A stretch of DNA of 64,000 bases, from assembly GCA_945881735.1 (NCBI GenBank), contig CAMCVF010000009.1, forward strand, positions 1 to 64,000, written 5' to 3'. How positions within the stretch are numbered: position 1 is the stretch's first letter; every line of letters begins with the position of its first letter. The DNA is from Methylotenera oryzisoli (GTDB taxonomy: Bacteria > Pseudomonadota > Gammaproteobacteria > Burkholderiales > Methylophilaceae). A program made the translations under genes and the position numbers. The notes beneath the pieces were generated by a model. That model was not told the DNA's origin and made no database searches. It saw only the letters and a list, made by a program, of their open reading frames with translations. This document shows positions 43,765-53,189 of this stretch, piece after piece.

Positions 43765-45540
43765 TTACAGATTAAATTTGGCAACCATTAGTTCAATTTT
43801 CTCTAAATCTGTATAGCTTAACACTTTGTTTGCATTAGCGTTTAACTGACTAATTTGACTATGCAACACTTGCTGTTTAACGCTTAAAATATTACTAGGG
43901 TGCATTGATAGTTGACGCAAACCCATGCCAATTAATAACTTAGTTAGCTTGGCATCCCCCGCCATTTCGCCGCACACGGCAACCGATTTACCCAGCTTGG
44001 CACCTGCTTTAATTGTCATCGAAATCAGCTTTAAAACGGATGGATGTAAGGCATTATAAAGATGCGCTACGGCGTCATCGGTACGGTCAATCGCCAGCGT
44101 GTATTGGATTAAATCGTTAGTACCTATCGACATGAAATCCAACTCTTTGGCAAAGGCTTCGGCATTAATCGCCGCTGCTGGCACTTCAATCATGCCACCA
44201 AGTGCGATATTTTCATCAAACGGAATATTTTTTTTGCGCAAACTGGCTTTTGCTCGCTCTAGCAAAATTTTGGTTTGGCGCAACTCAGATAGTGTAGACA
44301 ACATGGGGATTAAAATTTTAATATGTCCATAGTGCGATGCGCGCAATAAAGCACGCAATTGCGTATGAAAAATTTGCGGCTCGCTTAAGCATAAACGCAC
44401 CGCACGCAAGCCCAATGCGGGATTAGTGCAGTTGCTCACCGTATCTGGATTCACTTGCTTATCAGCACCCAAATCAAGCGTACGAATGGTGACTGGCATG
44501 CCTTTCATGGCTTCTGCCACTTGCTTATAAGCCAGAAACTGCTCTTCTTCATCGGGCATTTCGCGCTTGTTCATAAACAAGAATTCGGTACGGTACAAAC
44601 CAATGCCCGTCGCGCCCGCTGCTTTTACTGCAATTATATCTTCTGGCACTTCAATATTGGCTTGTAACTCAATCGCCGTACCACAGATGGTGACAGCTTT
44701 GGTGGATTTAATGCGTTGTAATTTTTGTTGCTCTAGCTCCCATTGATCTTGGCGCAGCTTATATTCGGCCAAAATTTCTTTGCTTGGGTTAACAATCACA
44801 ACGCCCAAACTGCCATCCACAATAATCAGTTCGTTATCGTCAATTAGATCGCGGGCGCGCTGCAAAGCCACTATCGATGGAATATTCAGGCTGCGCGCCA
44901 AAATGGCCGTGTGCGATGTAACACCGCCTACATCGGTTATAAAAGCGGCAAAATGATGCTGCTTAAATTGAATGGCATCGGCGGGGGAAATATCATGTGC
45001 CACTAAAATAATGTTGTTTTCTTGCTGTTTTACCGATTGCTGAATAGAAGCTTGATTAGGATGCCCTAACAACGATTTAATGACACGCTCTACAACCTGC
45101 ACAACGTCTTGCTTGCGCTCTCGCAGATACTCATCTTCAATAGCTTCAAATTGCTCAACAATATCATCCATCTGCTGCTTGATCGCCCACTCCGCATTGC
45201 ATTGCTCTGTGCGGATAATGTCTTTAGGCTTTTCTGACAGAGATTTATCGGCCAGCATCATCAAATGGGTATTGATAAAGGCGCTGATTTCAGCAGGTGC
45301 ATTTTTAGAAAGCTGGAATTGAATGGTTTCTAAATCTTTTTTAACGGTGTTAATAGCCTCACTAAAGCGGGTAATTTCGTCATCCACCAAATGTGCGGGC
45401 AATACATAATGCACCACCTCTAACAGTGCATTTGAAACCAAATGTGCACGTCCAATTGCAATGCCACTTGATACACCAATACCGTGGATGCTGAAACTGG
45501 AGCTTACTGATACGTTAGAGGTGGTTTGTGCTATACCCAA
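43765..45540 (-). CDS. ptsI: Phosphoenolpyruvate-protein phosphotransferase (enzyme I)
   Basis: Enzyme I takes phosphate from PEP and passes it to HPr. The 591-residue protein shows the swivelling His in GGVTSHTAILARSLNIPSIVAL, the PEP-binding GLYRTEFLFMN, RTLDLGADKQ, GLRAVRLC and the C-terminal GTNDLIQYTLAIDR with CGEMAGD. The start is a TTG at 45540, two bases after the ptsH stop, with GGTGAG inside the end of ptsH as ribosome site, so translation is coupled. No sugar permease EIIBC is present nearby, which points to a regulatory PTS. Confidence 0.94.
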   Translation of the reverse strand: MGIAQTTSNVSVSSSFSIHGIGVSSGIAIGRAHLVSNALLEVVHYVLPAHLVDDEITRFSEAINTVKKDLETIQFQLSKNAPAEISAFINTHLMMLADKSLSEKPKDIIRTEQCNAEWAIKQQMDDIVEQFEAIEDEYLRERKQDVVQVVERVIKSLLGHPNQASIQQSVKQQENNIILVAHDISPADAIQFKQHHFAAFITDVGGVTSHTAILARSLNIPSIVALQRARDLIDDNELIIVDGSLGVVIVNPSKEILAEYKLRQDQWELEQQKLQRIKSTKAVTICGTAIELQANIEVPEDIIAVKAAGATGIGLYRTEFLFMNKREMPDEEEQFLAYKQVAEAMKGMPVTIRTLDLGADKQVNPDTVSNCTNPALGLRAVRLCLSEPQIFHTQLRALLRASHYGHIKILIPMLSTLSELRQTKILLERAKASLRKKNIPFDENIALGGMIEVPAAAINAEAFAKELDFMSIGTNDLIQYTLAIDRTDDAVAHLYNALHPSVLKLISMTIKAGAKLGKSVAVCGEMAGDAKLTKLLIGMGLRQLSMHPSNILSVKQQVLHSQISQLNANANKVLSYTDLEKIELMVAKFNL

Positions 45541-45542
45541 GC

Positions 45543-45812
45543 TTACTCACCTTCACCAAAATAGTCGCTAATTAAGGCTTCTAATGCTGCGATTGCGGCA
45601 ACTTCATCTGCGCCGCTAGCTTCTAATGTTACTGTTGAGCCTTTTGCCGCCGCCAACATCATCACACCCATAATACTTTTGGCGTTCACTTTACGGCCAT
45701 TACGCTCTATAAAAATCTCGGCCGCAAACTGGCTAGCCGTTTGAGTTAATTTGGTGCTGGCACGGGCATGCAAGCCCAATTTATTAATAATGATGATGTC
45801 TTGTTTAATCAT
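45543..45812 (-). CDS. ptsH: Phosphocarrier protein HPr
   Basis: The 89-residue protein carries the phosphorylated His15 in GLHARAS and the regulatory Ser in NAKSIMGVMMLAA, the target of HPr kinase. The hprK gene is present 1.4 kb away, so dual phosphorylation (His by EI, Ser by HprK) is expected. It lies between the EIIA gene and ptsI with short gaps. Confidence 0.96.
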   Translation of the reverse strand: MIKQDIIIINKLGLHARASTKLTQTASQFAAEIFIERNGRKVNAKSIMGVMMLAAAKGSTVTLEASGADEVAAIAALEALISDYFGEGE

Positions 45813-45838
45813 TTTTATCTATTCTTAATTTTTATTAT

Positions 45839-46252
45839 TTAGGATTGTCTGTAGTGATGACAGCCTGATTTTGTGAAATGTACGACGCCATCACGTCCAC
45901 CGCTGACTGCTTTTTCAACAATTTTTTTAATGGGCTCGTTACGATAAGTTAACACGCGTACAAGCATTGGCAAATTTAATCCAGCCACACCTTCCACATT
46001 CTTGTCTGATAATAATTTAATCACCACATTGCAAGGCGTTGCGCCATACATATCTGATAGCACCAACACACCATCACCTGTATTGAGCTGCTCGACCAAG
46101 GCCTGTGCCTGCGGCAACACATCGGCTGGATCGTCATTTATATTAACGGCAATTGCCGCTAATTGCGGCGGCTGTTTATTCATTACATGCTTTGCGCACT
46201 CAATTAAGCTTTCGCCTAATTGGCCGTGCGCGACAATCAAAATACCAATCAT
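45839..46252 (-). CDS. PTS EIIA component, mannose/fructose family
   Basis: The 137 residues match EIIA-Man: GILIVAHGQLGESLIE with the active His9, VNINDDPADVL, VLVLSDMYGATPCNV and LNLPMLVRVLTY. Betaproteobacteria carry such a single EIIA next to HPr and EI without matching EIIB/EIIC, where it acts as a phosphoryl-state sensor. It is 63 bases after rapZ and 26 before ptsH. Confidence 0.92.
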   Translation of the reverse strand: MIGILIVAHGQLGESLIECAKHVMNKQPPQLAAIAVNINDDPADVLPQAQALVEQLNTGDGVLVLSDMYGATPCNVVIKLLSDKNVEGVAGLNLPMLVRVLTYRNEPIKKIVEKAVSGGRDGVVHFTKSGCHHYRQS

Positions 46253-46315
46253 CTTTACTGTTTTACCTTTTAAATTTTAAAAACGCTATTGTTGAATGTT
46301 CAATCCAGTCAATAC

Positions 46316-47179
46316 CTAATCTAACTCGCGATGCCGAATAATCACTTGATGTTTTTGTTGTTTAAAATACAAGCTTAACTGCTCTACAAAATAGACAGAC
46401 CGATGCTGGCCACCTGTGCAACCGATTGCTACTGTTAAATAACTGCGATTATCCGCATTAAAGCTGGGTAACCATTTTTGAATATAGTGTTGAATATCTG
46501 CCAGCATTTCAATGGCAGCGGGTTGATTCGCTAAAAACATTTGTACTGCTGCATCTTTGCCCGTTAATGTTTTTAAAATGGGGTCGTAATGCGGGTTTGG
46601 CAAGCTGCGTATATCAAATACAAAGTCGGCATCCAGCGGAATGCCATTTTTAAAGCCAAACGAGGTAAATAATAAAACCAAACCCTTATTGGGATGTGCT
46701 TTTTCTGACGAAACTTGTAAAGACGAGATGAGTTCGCGGACATGATTGCGTAATGTATTCGCGCTTAAATTACTGGTATCAATATGATGACCTAGAGCCA
46801 CAACTCCTGCCAACAAATCGCGCTCGCGGGAAATGCTTTCAGCTAAGGTGGTGTTTTCGTTACTTAAAGGATGCTTGCGCCGGGTTTCTGAAAAACGCTT
46901 TACTAAGGTTTCTACTGCCGACTCTAAAAACAGCACTTGCACCTGGTTGCCATCGGCTTTTAGTGATTCAATCGCTTGCGGCAGAGCCTCCAGTGCAGCG
47001 CTACGGCTATCAATGCTAATGGCAATTTTGCTGTGATGAATGGCATTTAAATGCTGCGAAATATGTGGCAACAATGTGGCGGGCAGATTGTCGATGCAAT
47101 AAAAGCTGCTATCTTCCAACACGCGCAATACAATACTTTTACCAGAGCCAGATAGGCCCGTTACAATAATAATTTGCAT
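46316..47179 (-). CDS. rapZ: RNase adapter protein RapZ
   Basis: RapZ is a P-loop protein; in E. coli it binds the sRNA GlmZ and guides RNase E in control of glucosamine-6-phosphate synthase. The 287-residue product has Walker A GLSGSGKS (residues 8-15), CIDNLPATL, SETRRKHPL, the FTSFGFKNGIPLDADFVFDIRSLPNP core and the C-terminal IGCTGGQHRSVYF. Its ATG overlaps the hprK stop by one base (TAATG). Whether GlmZ-like RNAs exist here is not known; in many bacteria the gene may have other partners. Confidence 0.93.
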   Translation of the reverse strand: MQIIIVTGLSGSGKSIVLRVLEDSSFYCIDNLPATLLPHISQHLNAIHHSKIAISIDSRSAALEALPQAIESLKADGNQVQVLFLESAVETLVKRFSETRRKHPLSNENTTLAESISRERDLLAGVVALGHHIDTSNLSANTLRNHVRELISSLQVSSEKAHPNKGLVLLFTSFGFKNGIPLDADFVFDIRSLPNPHYDPILKTLTGKDAAVQMFLANQPAAIEMLADIQHYIQKWLPSFNADNRSYLTVAIGCTGGQHRSVYFVEQLSLYFKQQKHQVIIRHRELD

Positions 47180-48180
47180 TATTTTGCCTGCCGACTTTTT
47201 ACTTTAACAGGTTGGGAAGTGACTACTTTAGCATTTTCTAAGCTTACTTTTTGTATCATTTGTCTTTGGCGCTGGCTAAATTGTTTAGTGGCATTAATAC
47301 CCCTTATTAGCAACATATGGTTGCGCACTGCCACCTCTAACAATACCGCAATGTTACGGCCTGCGGCAATCGGTATCACTACCTTGGTAATATCTACATC
47401 CAACACTCGTTCATGCTGCGTTTTGACATTAAGCCTATCTAAGCCCGTCGGGTTAAGCGCATCTGCCAACTCTAGCTGAATAATCAAATCCAGTGGCTTG
47501 GTCGGCTTAACGGCATTATCGCCAAACAGCGCGCGAATATTTAAAATGCCAAGACCCCTTACCTCTAAAAAATCTTGCAATAATGCCGGGCAGCGGCCTT
47601 CAATACGCTCTGGGGATATTTTAAAAAGATCGACAATATCATCCGCCACTAAACGATGGCCGCGCGTGATGAGCTCTAACGCTAGCTCACTTTTTCCAAT
47701 GGCGGCATTGCCTTTAATCAGCACGCCAAAACCTTGCACTTCCATAAACACGCCATGCAAACTGGTGGTTTCGGCCATGACTTGTTTTAAATAATGACTC
47801 AGCAGATCCATTAGTTGCGGGCTTTGCATAGGTGAAGTAAAAAGTGGAATATGCTGATTATCGGCCGCTGCAATCAATTCTTTAGGTACTTTTTCGCCGT
47901 TTGCAACCACCACGGCGGCTAAATCGGTGGCGTATAAATTAGTGATGGCCTGCTGCATAGCAATAATACTAAGTGAATTTAAATAATCCATCTCTGCACA
48001 GCCCAAAACCTGCACCCGATTAGGATGCACAAAATTAAGGTGCCCAATTAAAGCCAAAGATGGCTTGGTGACTTTTTCGGAGTTAAGTTGGTTGGCACCT
48101 CCATCAAAGCCAGCAACCCATTTGAGTTTAAGCTTAAGGCGAGTTTCTTTGAATAATTCGGCTACGTTAATTGGAGCCAT
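47179..48180 (-). CDS. hprK: HPr kinase/phosphorylase
   Basis: HprK phosphorylates or dephosphorylates the regulatory Ser of HPr. The 333-residue protein has the N-terminal MurF-like domain and a C-terminal kinase with P-loop GNAAIGKSELALEL, the catalytic RGHRLVADD and the signature EVRGLGILNIRALFG. Betaproteobacterial HprK is usually found with rapZ and ptsN; here ptsN is missing. The 237 bases upstream, towards hpf, hold no gene. Confidence 0.94.
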   Translation of the reverse strand: MAPINVAELFKETRLKLKLKWVAGFDGGANQLNSEKVTKPSLALIGHLNFVHPNRVQVLGCAEMDYLNSLSIIAMQQAITNLYATDLAAVVVANGEKVPKELIAAADNQHIPLFTSPMQSPQLMDLLSHYLKQVMAETTSLHGVFMEVQGFGVLIKGNAAIGKSELALELITRGHRLVADDIVDLFKISPERIEGRCPALLQDFLEVRGLGILNIRALFGDNAVKPTKPLDLIIQLELADALNPTGLDRLNVKTQHERVLDVDITKVVIPIAAGRNIAVLLEVAVRNHMLLIRGINATKQFSQRQRQMIQKVSLENAKVVTSQPVKVKSRQAK

Positions 48181-48374
48181 AAAAATTTAAATTTCATTTA
48201 TTAAAAATCGCATCACCTAATTATTCCAGCAAAAACGAAAATATACTGAAAGCGTAATACTCAATCATAAATTGGAATACGTTGTTGTGACAACTTAATT
48301 CAATTTGTGAATTTAATTCAACAATCAATTTTATATTTAAGTTGGAATTTTATTGAATGATGTTTGTTAAGACA

Positions 48375-48403
48375 CCCACCTGCGTAAGAGCTTTGCAGGT
48401 GGG
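48375..48403 (-). terminator. Hairpin after hpf
   Basis: CCCACCTGC (48375-48383) pairs with GCAGGTGGG (48395-48403), 15 bases after the hpf stop. The stem is strong (9 bp, GC-rich) but no T-run follows on the minus strand, so termination may be inefficient or factor-dependent. The rest of 48181-48417 is AT-rich with short AATTCA repeats and nothing else recognisable. Confidence 0.5.
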
Positions 48404-48417
48404 ATCTAACTAAAATG

Positions 48418-48762
48418 TTAATTCAGAGTTGGATTTTCATCAATATTTTGGTGTTTGACAGCGCCGTTGGCTTTATGATGACTGCCGAGTTTTTCTTTAT
48501 GTTTAACGACCTGACGGTCTAGTTTGTCCGTCAGCATGTCAATCGCGCTATACATATTTTCATCGATGCACTCCGCATGCAAATCATTGCCCGGAACGTG
48601 TAGTGTAGCCTCTACTTTTTGAGCGAGCTTTTCTACACTCATTGTAACTTTTACGTCAATCACATGATCAAAGTGATTACGAATTTTAACAAGCTTGCTT
48701 TGCACATACTCACGCATGGCAGGTGTAATTTCTAAGTGATGTCCAGTTAATTGTAAATTCAT
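48418..48762 (-). CDS. hpf: Ribosome hibernation promoting factor
   Basis: The 114-residue protein is a short HPF/YfiA-type factor that binds the 30S subunit at rest and helps form 100S dimers. Key segments are LTGHHLEITPAMREYVQSKL, SVEKLAQKVEATLHVPGNDLHA and DENMYSAIDMLTDKLDRQVVKHKEK. It follows rpoN across 166 bases, the usual order. Confidence 0.94.
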   Translation of the reverse strand: MNLQLTGHHLEITPAMREYVQSKLVKIRNHFDHVIDVKVTMSVEKLAQKVEATLHVPGNDLHAECIDENMYSAIDMLTDKLDRQVVKHKEKLGSHHKANGAVKHQNIDENPTLN

Positions 48763-48928
48763 GACTTGCTCCTTATTGAAATTGTTCTTTAAGTAAAGCT
48801 TGCCAATAAGAAGCTAACTTTTCTCATCGAACGATTTTAGTGTACACCTTTGATTATTTTTTGCGAGATGCTTTGAGCAGATTTTTGAGAATTTTTTAAG
48901 CTTTTTATAACTAGCTATTAAGCCCTAT

Positions 48929-50497
48929 TTACAACTGTTTACGCAAATTAGCAGGCGGGATATTCACCGATTCGCGGTATTTAGCAATCGTTCGGCGCGC
49001 AACAATAATGCCTTGCTTGGCCAAAATATCGGTAATTTGATTATCAGACAATGGTTTTTTAGGCGTTTCTTCAGTCACTAATTGTTTAATTAACGCACGG
49101 ATTGCAATAGCTGATGCTGAGCCGCCCGCATCGGTTGAAACGTGGCTACCAAAGAAATATTTAAGCTCAAATACACCGCGCGGAGTGAGCATATACTTAT
49201 GCGTAGTAACTCGTGAAATCGTGGATTCGTGCAATTCAAGCTCTTCTGCAATCTCACGCAATACCAGCGGGCGCATCGCAATTTCACCGTGCTCAAAAAA
49301 GTTACGCTGACGGTCTACAATGGCTTGAGAAACGCGCAAGATGGTAGAAAATCGCTGTTGGATATTCTTAATCATCCATTTGGCTTCTTGCATTTGCGTT
49401 TGCAAATACTGATTCGAATTTTCGCGGTTGCGTTTCAATATATCGGCATACATTTGGTTAATACGCAATTTAGGAATAACGCCATCATTTAATGTTGCAA
49501 TCCAAATACCTTTAACTTTTTTAACCAACACTTCATGATGTATAAAATGATCGCGACTGAGTTGCGCAAAATCGCTACCAGGGCGCGGATTTTGTTGCTT
49601 GATTAATGTCTGCGCGCCTTTAAGTGTTAAATCATCACAATTCAATAATTTGCGTAATTTAGCAAAATCTTTATTCGCTAACACCACTAAATGTTTTTCA
49701 ACAATAAGTTTTGCACAAGCAAGAAATTCGGTTTCTTTGGGTAGTACGTTTAATTGCAGCAACAAACATTCTTGCAAATTCACTGCACCCATACCTGGTG
49801 GATCAAGGTGTTGAATTAATTTGAGCGCGGTTTCTAGCTCTAATAATTCAATCTCCAGCTCTGGTGGCAATAGCTCTGCCATTTCTTCTAGCGATTGCTC
49901 TAAATATCCATCGTCATTGATGCTATCAATCAGCAGAGTCACCAACGTTTGGTCGCGCTCTGATAATGGCATGAGTTTTAATTGGCCAAGCAAATGCTCG
50001 CGTAAGCTAATGGAAATGATCTCTTGTCGCGTGTAATCGCCATCATCGTCATCGTTATTGTTTTGGCGACCACCTTCGTCCCAATTACTAGCACTTCCAT
50101 ATTCATCATAGTTTTCGTCAAAATCCTTAGCCGAAAAATCTTCTGCCACCGCCGTGTTGTCTTCTTGTACATCTTTAGATTCTTGGCTATTGCTGGCACT
50201 AACTTCTTGGTAATCCAAATTGCTAAATGCGTCATCACTATCTAGCGATTGTTGACCGTCTGCATCGACAGGGTCGTTATCGGCACTTTTTTGCTCCGCG
50301 CCTTCATCAAAACCAGCTTCAAAATCATCACCTGCGTCTTCACCATCAACCAATTCTAGTAGTGGGTTTTCTTGCAAAATCGTATCAAGCTCTTGGTTGA
50401 GCTCTAAGCTAGACAATTGCAGCAAACGAATCGATTGCTGCAATTGTGGCGTTAACGCCAGGTTTTGAGATATTCTAAGTTGTAGATTTTGCTTCAT
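48929..50497 (-). CDS. rpoN: RNA polymerase sigma-54 factor
   Basis: The 522-residue protein has the Gln-rich region I (QNLALTPQLQQSIRLLQLSS), a long acidic region II (about 50-160), the core-binding domain, a helix-turn-helix near 395-415 (ELELHESTISRVT) and the RpoN box ARRTIAKYRE near the C-terminus that reads the -24 element. It lies 6 bases after lptB, as in most proteobacteria. A sigma54-like site is seen upstream of the antiporter gene at 54397, and the neighbouring NtrX has lost its sigma54-activating loop. Confidence 0.96.
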   Translation of the reverse strand: MKQNLQLRISQNLALTPQLQQSIRLLQLSSLELNQELDTILQENPLLELVDGEDAGDDFEAGFDEGAEQKSADNDPVDADGQQSLDSDDAFSNLDYQEVSASNSQESKDVQEDNTAVAEDFSAKDFDENYDEYGSASNWDEGGRQNNNDDDDGDYTRQEIISISLREHLLGQLKLMPLSERDQTLVTLLIDSINDDGYLEQSLEEMAELLPPELEIELLELETALKLIQHLDPPGMGAVNLQECLLLQLNVLPKETEFLACAKLIVEKHLVVLANKDFAKLRKLLNCDDLTLKGAQTLIKQQNPRPGSDFAQLSRDHFIHHEVLVKKVKGIWIATLNDGVIPKLRINQMYADILKRNRENSNQYLQTQMQEAKWMIKNIQQRFSTILRVSQAIVDRQRNFFEHGEIAMRPLVLREIAEELELHESTISRVTTHKYMLTPRGVFELKYFFGSHVSTDAGGSASAIAIRALIKQLVTEETPKKPLSDNQITDILAKQGIIVARRTIAKYRESVNIPPANLRKQL

Positions 50498-50503
50498 TTA
50501 TGT

Positions 50504-51226
50504 TTACAGCCTAAAATCTTTACCTAAATACACTTCGCGCACCGCATCATTATTGACAATATCTGCAGGATGACCAGATGCAAACACCTTGCCGTCATTC
50601 ACAATATATGCGCGGTCGCAGATACCTAAGGTTTCACGCACATTATGGTCGGTAATCAATACGCCAATATTTTTACTACTCAAAAAACGAATAATTTTTT
50701 GAATTTCCAATACCGCAATTGGATCGATACCCGCAAATGGCTCATCTAACAAAATAAAACTAGGGTTAGTCGCTAAGCAGCGTGCAATCTCTACGCGGCG
50801 GCGCTCACCGCCCGATAGACTAATAGCGGTGCTTTTGCGAATATGCACAATATGCAACTCTTGCAGCAAAGATTCAAGCTGTGCATGCTGCTGTTCTTCA
50901 GTTAAATTTTGCAACTCTAATATAGCCAATATATTTTCTGTGACCGTCAGTTTACGGAAAATAGACGGCTCTTGCGGCAAGTAAGCTAAGCCCATGCGCG
51001 CACGGCTGTGAATTGGCATGCGGCTTAAATCTTTACCGTTAAGCAAAATACGCCCAGCATCTAGCATTACCAAGCCCACAATCATGTAAAAGCTAGTGGT
51101 CTTACCTGCTCCATTTGGACCAAGCAAACCGACCACCTCGCCGCTATTAATTTGCAACGAAATATCTTGCACCACAGTGCGCGATTTATATGATTTTCGT
51201 AGATGCTCTACGATTAGTTCGCTCAT
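50504..51226 (-). CDS. lptB: LPS export ABC transporter ATP-binding protein
   Basis: LptB powers extraction of lipopolysaccharide from the inner membrane with LptFG. The 240 residues hold Walker [15 protein letters not shown]-loop [13 protein letters not shown], signature [13 protein letters not shown] and Walker [14 protein letters not shown], with switch His in ITDHNVRE. It follows lptA by 27 bases and precedes rpoN. Confidence 0.97.
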   Translation of the reverse strand: MSELIVEHLRKSYKSRTVVQDISLQINSGEVVGLLGPNGAGKTTSFYMIVGLVMLDAGRILLNGKDLSRMPIHSRARMGLAYLPQEPSIFRKLTVTENILAILELQNLTEEQQHAQLESLLQELHIVHIRKSTAISLSGGERRRVEIARCLATNPSFILLDEPFAGIDPIAVLEIQKIIRFLSSKNIGVLITDHNVRETLGICDRAYIVNDGKVFASGHPADIVNNDAVREVYLGKDFRL

Positions 51227-51253
51227 TTAGATTATTTTTCGATGACGGCTACG

Positions 51254-51889
51254 TTAATTGGAAGGTGCTTCTAGTTGGCGATTCAGCCTTAGCGTTTTAT
51301 CCACTCTTGGCGGAGGATTCAGACTAACTGGTGCCGCTGGCGTTGTTTCAGTGCCAGTTGCAGGTTTGTTTTTTGGCTGAATAATCGCTTTTACGCGACC
51401 ACTTGACGTGCCACTACTTTCCGATTTTATGCTGCCGATTACTTCGGCATATTCAGCATTAGCGTCATAGCTGATGTAATCACCATATACGATATCTTCG
51501 CCGCGTTTTACCCAAGCCTTTGTATAAAGCTGCACTTTGTCCATACGTCCATCGTATTCAATACGAAGTCCGCTACCTTGCATGTATTCGTTTTTACCTT
51601 CACGCTTTTGCTTAAAAGTAGTTGGGTTACCCGTAGATGTGCTGTGCTGAAAGCCATCTTTATCTTCGCGCACAATTAGTTTATCGGCGCGAATAATTAA
51701 AGTACCTTGCGTTAAAATCACGTTACCAGCATAAACACTGGTTTTTTTAGCATCGTTAACAGTCACCGTATCTGCCTCAAGTTCAATTGGTTTATTGCGG
51801 TCTGCTGATTCTGCCCACACTTGCGCGCTAAAGCCTAGGCTTAATGCTAGACTTAACTGCAACAGACTTTTGCAAATAGTGTTACTCAT
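51254..51889 (-). CDS. lptA: LPS periplasmic bridge protein LptA
   Basis: The 211-residue protein has a signal peptide ending near QVWAES and the OstA/LptA beta-jellyroll: PIELEADTVTVNDAKKTSVYAGNVILTQGTLIIRADKLIV in segments, then GRMDKVQLYTKAWVKRGEDIVYGDYISYD. It forms the periplasmic bridge for lipopolysaccharide. The start at 51889 has GGAGA 6 bases upstream; the in-frame extension to 51955 overlaps lptC and is rejected. The C-terminal Pro/Thr-rich tail is longer than in E. coli. Confidence 0.92.
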   Translation of the reverse strand: MSNTICKSLLQLSLALSLGFSAQVWAESADRNKPIELEADTVTVNDAKKTSVYAGNVILTQGTLIIRADKLIVREDKDGFQHSTSTGNPTTFKQKREGKNEYMQGSGLRIEYDGRMDKVQLYTKAWVKRGEDIVYGDYISYDANAEYAEVIGSIKSESSGTSSGRVKAIIQPKNKPATGTETTPAAPVSLNPPPRVDKTLRLNRQLEAPSN

Positions 51890-51899
51890 TGTTTCTCCG

Positions 51900-52616
51900 C
51901 TATTTCTTTTTAATGGCTGGCTTTGGCTTGACTTTATTCTTAGTAACATCAGCATTTACTTTTTTCGATTGATTGTTAACTACCTTTTTCGCCTTTATTT
52001 TACTGGCTTTTGCCGTTTTTACAGCTCTTATTGCTTTAACTGTTGCCGGCCTTTCATAATGTACTTTTACCCTGTCTAGCAAAGACACCGTTTGCGCTTT
52101 TTTATCGTAAACCATACCAACGGCGGTAATCACGGTTTTTGGTGCTTGTTTAATTGTTACAGGCGCATTAGTTTTCACCAAATCTTGCTTAGGGAAAATC
52201 CATAACTTCTCAGTTAACACCTGCATTTCACCCTTGCCCTCAAAAGCTTGGCGCACCACTTTTACATTATCCACCAACTCAACTTCTTCGCCATTGCTAG
52301 AAATATAACCTCGCAAACCCTCAATTTGCGTATATGGCTTATTAACGGTGTACTGCGTAAAGCGAGGACGCTGTAACACTGTACTATCGTCATCAGGGTA
52401 ATGCAGCATTTCGGTAGCAGCTAAAATATAACGCAACTGCCCCTGTGCATCGGTTTGCGTGGTTACAAAATTATGCATGGTGTAATCTGGGTCATGCCGA
52501 TTACTACCATCTAGCTTAGGGCCTTGCTGCTCAACGGTTTGGCTAATCCAAAACGTCAGCAAGGCCAGCATAGTAGCCAGCACTATCGGAAAAAATAAAG
52601 CAGAGCGGCTAATCAT
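51900..52616 (-). CDS. lptC: LPS export protein LptC
   Basis: The 238-residue protein has a single N-terminal membrane helix (about 6-26) and an LptC domain (about 40-190: DPDYTMHNFVTTQTDAQGQ, RFTQYTVNKP, VELVDNVKVVRQA). It links LptBFG to LptA. The last 45 residues are unusually basic (Lys/Ala-rich, with KAIRAVKTAKASKIKAKK), an extension beyond the usual family length that may contact LPS or the membrane. Confidence 0.9.
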   Translation of the reverse strand: MISRSALFFPIVLATMLALLTFWISQTVEQQGPKLDGSNRHDPDYTMHNFVTTQTDAQGQLRYILAATEMLHYPDDDSTVLQRPRFTQYTVNKPYTQIEGLRGYISSNGEEVELVDNVKVVRQAFEGKGEMQVLTEKLWIFPKQDLVKTNAPVTIKQAPKTVITAVGMVYDKKAQTVSLLDRVKVHYERPATVKAIRAVKTAKASKIKAKKVVNNQSKKVNADVTKNKVKPKPAIKKK

Positions 52617-52637
52617 GCTGTTTTTAATTGTGCCAAC

Positions 52638-53189
52638 TTATAGTGCAAAAAATGGCGCCATTTGCGCATGTAAAGTATCTTGCGCGAGCATAATCATCTC
52701 ACATAATTCCCGCACCGCGCCATGCCCACCTTGCTTTTGCGTAATGTAATGGGAATGATTTTTAACAGGCATTGGCGCAGAAGGCACGGTTACGGCCAAG
52801 CCACAACGCAGCATTGGCGGCATATCCACCAAATCGTCACCCATAAAAGCCACGCAATCAGCGGCAATGTTTAACTTGGTAATCAAATCATTAAACGCCA
52901 CTAATTTATCATCTACGCCTTGATAAAAATGCGCAACGCCAGTGCTTTCTGAGCGCTGCTTAACCACGTTTGATGTGCGCCCTGTAATGATGGCCATTTG
53001 CACGCCACTATTTTTAAGCAACTTCATGCCTAAGCCATCTTGCGTATTAAAAGTTTTATATTCTTGGCCATCATCCCCAATGGTTAATCCACCATCGGTC
53101 ATCACACCATCTACATCAAAAATCACCAATTTAATTTTTTTGGCTCGATTTAGTACTTCTTCTGACACATCAGTATTGAAAACGCTCAT
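52638..53189 (-). CDS. kdsC: 3-deoxy-D-manno-octulosonate 8-phosphate phosphatase
   Basis: KdsC releases phosphate from Kdo-8-phosphate. The 183-residue HAD-family protein shows motif I IFDVDGVMTDGG, QDGLGMKLL, AIITGRTS and FMGDDLVDMPPM. Its ATG overlaps the kdsD stop (TAATG). It stands between kdsD and lptC in the conserved kdsD-kdsC-lptC-lptA-lptB order. Confidence 0.96.
   Translation of the reverse strand: MSVFNTDVSEEVLNRAKKIKLVIFDVDGVMTDGGLTIGDDGQEYKTFNTQDGLGMKLLKNSGVQMAIITGRTSNVVKQRSESTGVAHFYQGVDDKLVAFNDLITKLNIAADCVAFMGDDLVDMPPMLRCGLAVTVPSAPMPVKNHSHYITQKQGGHGAVRELCEMIMLAQDTLHAQMAPFFAL

Noticed and set aside
48181-48417. Remnant of ptsN between hprK and hpf
   Set aside because: The gap is only 237 bases, AT-rich, and I could find no stretch resembling the EIIA-Ntr active-site region in any frame.
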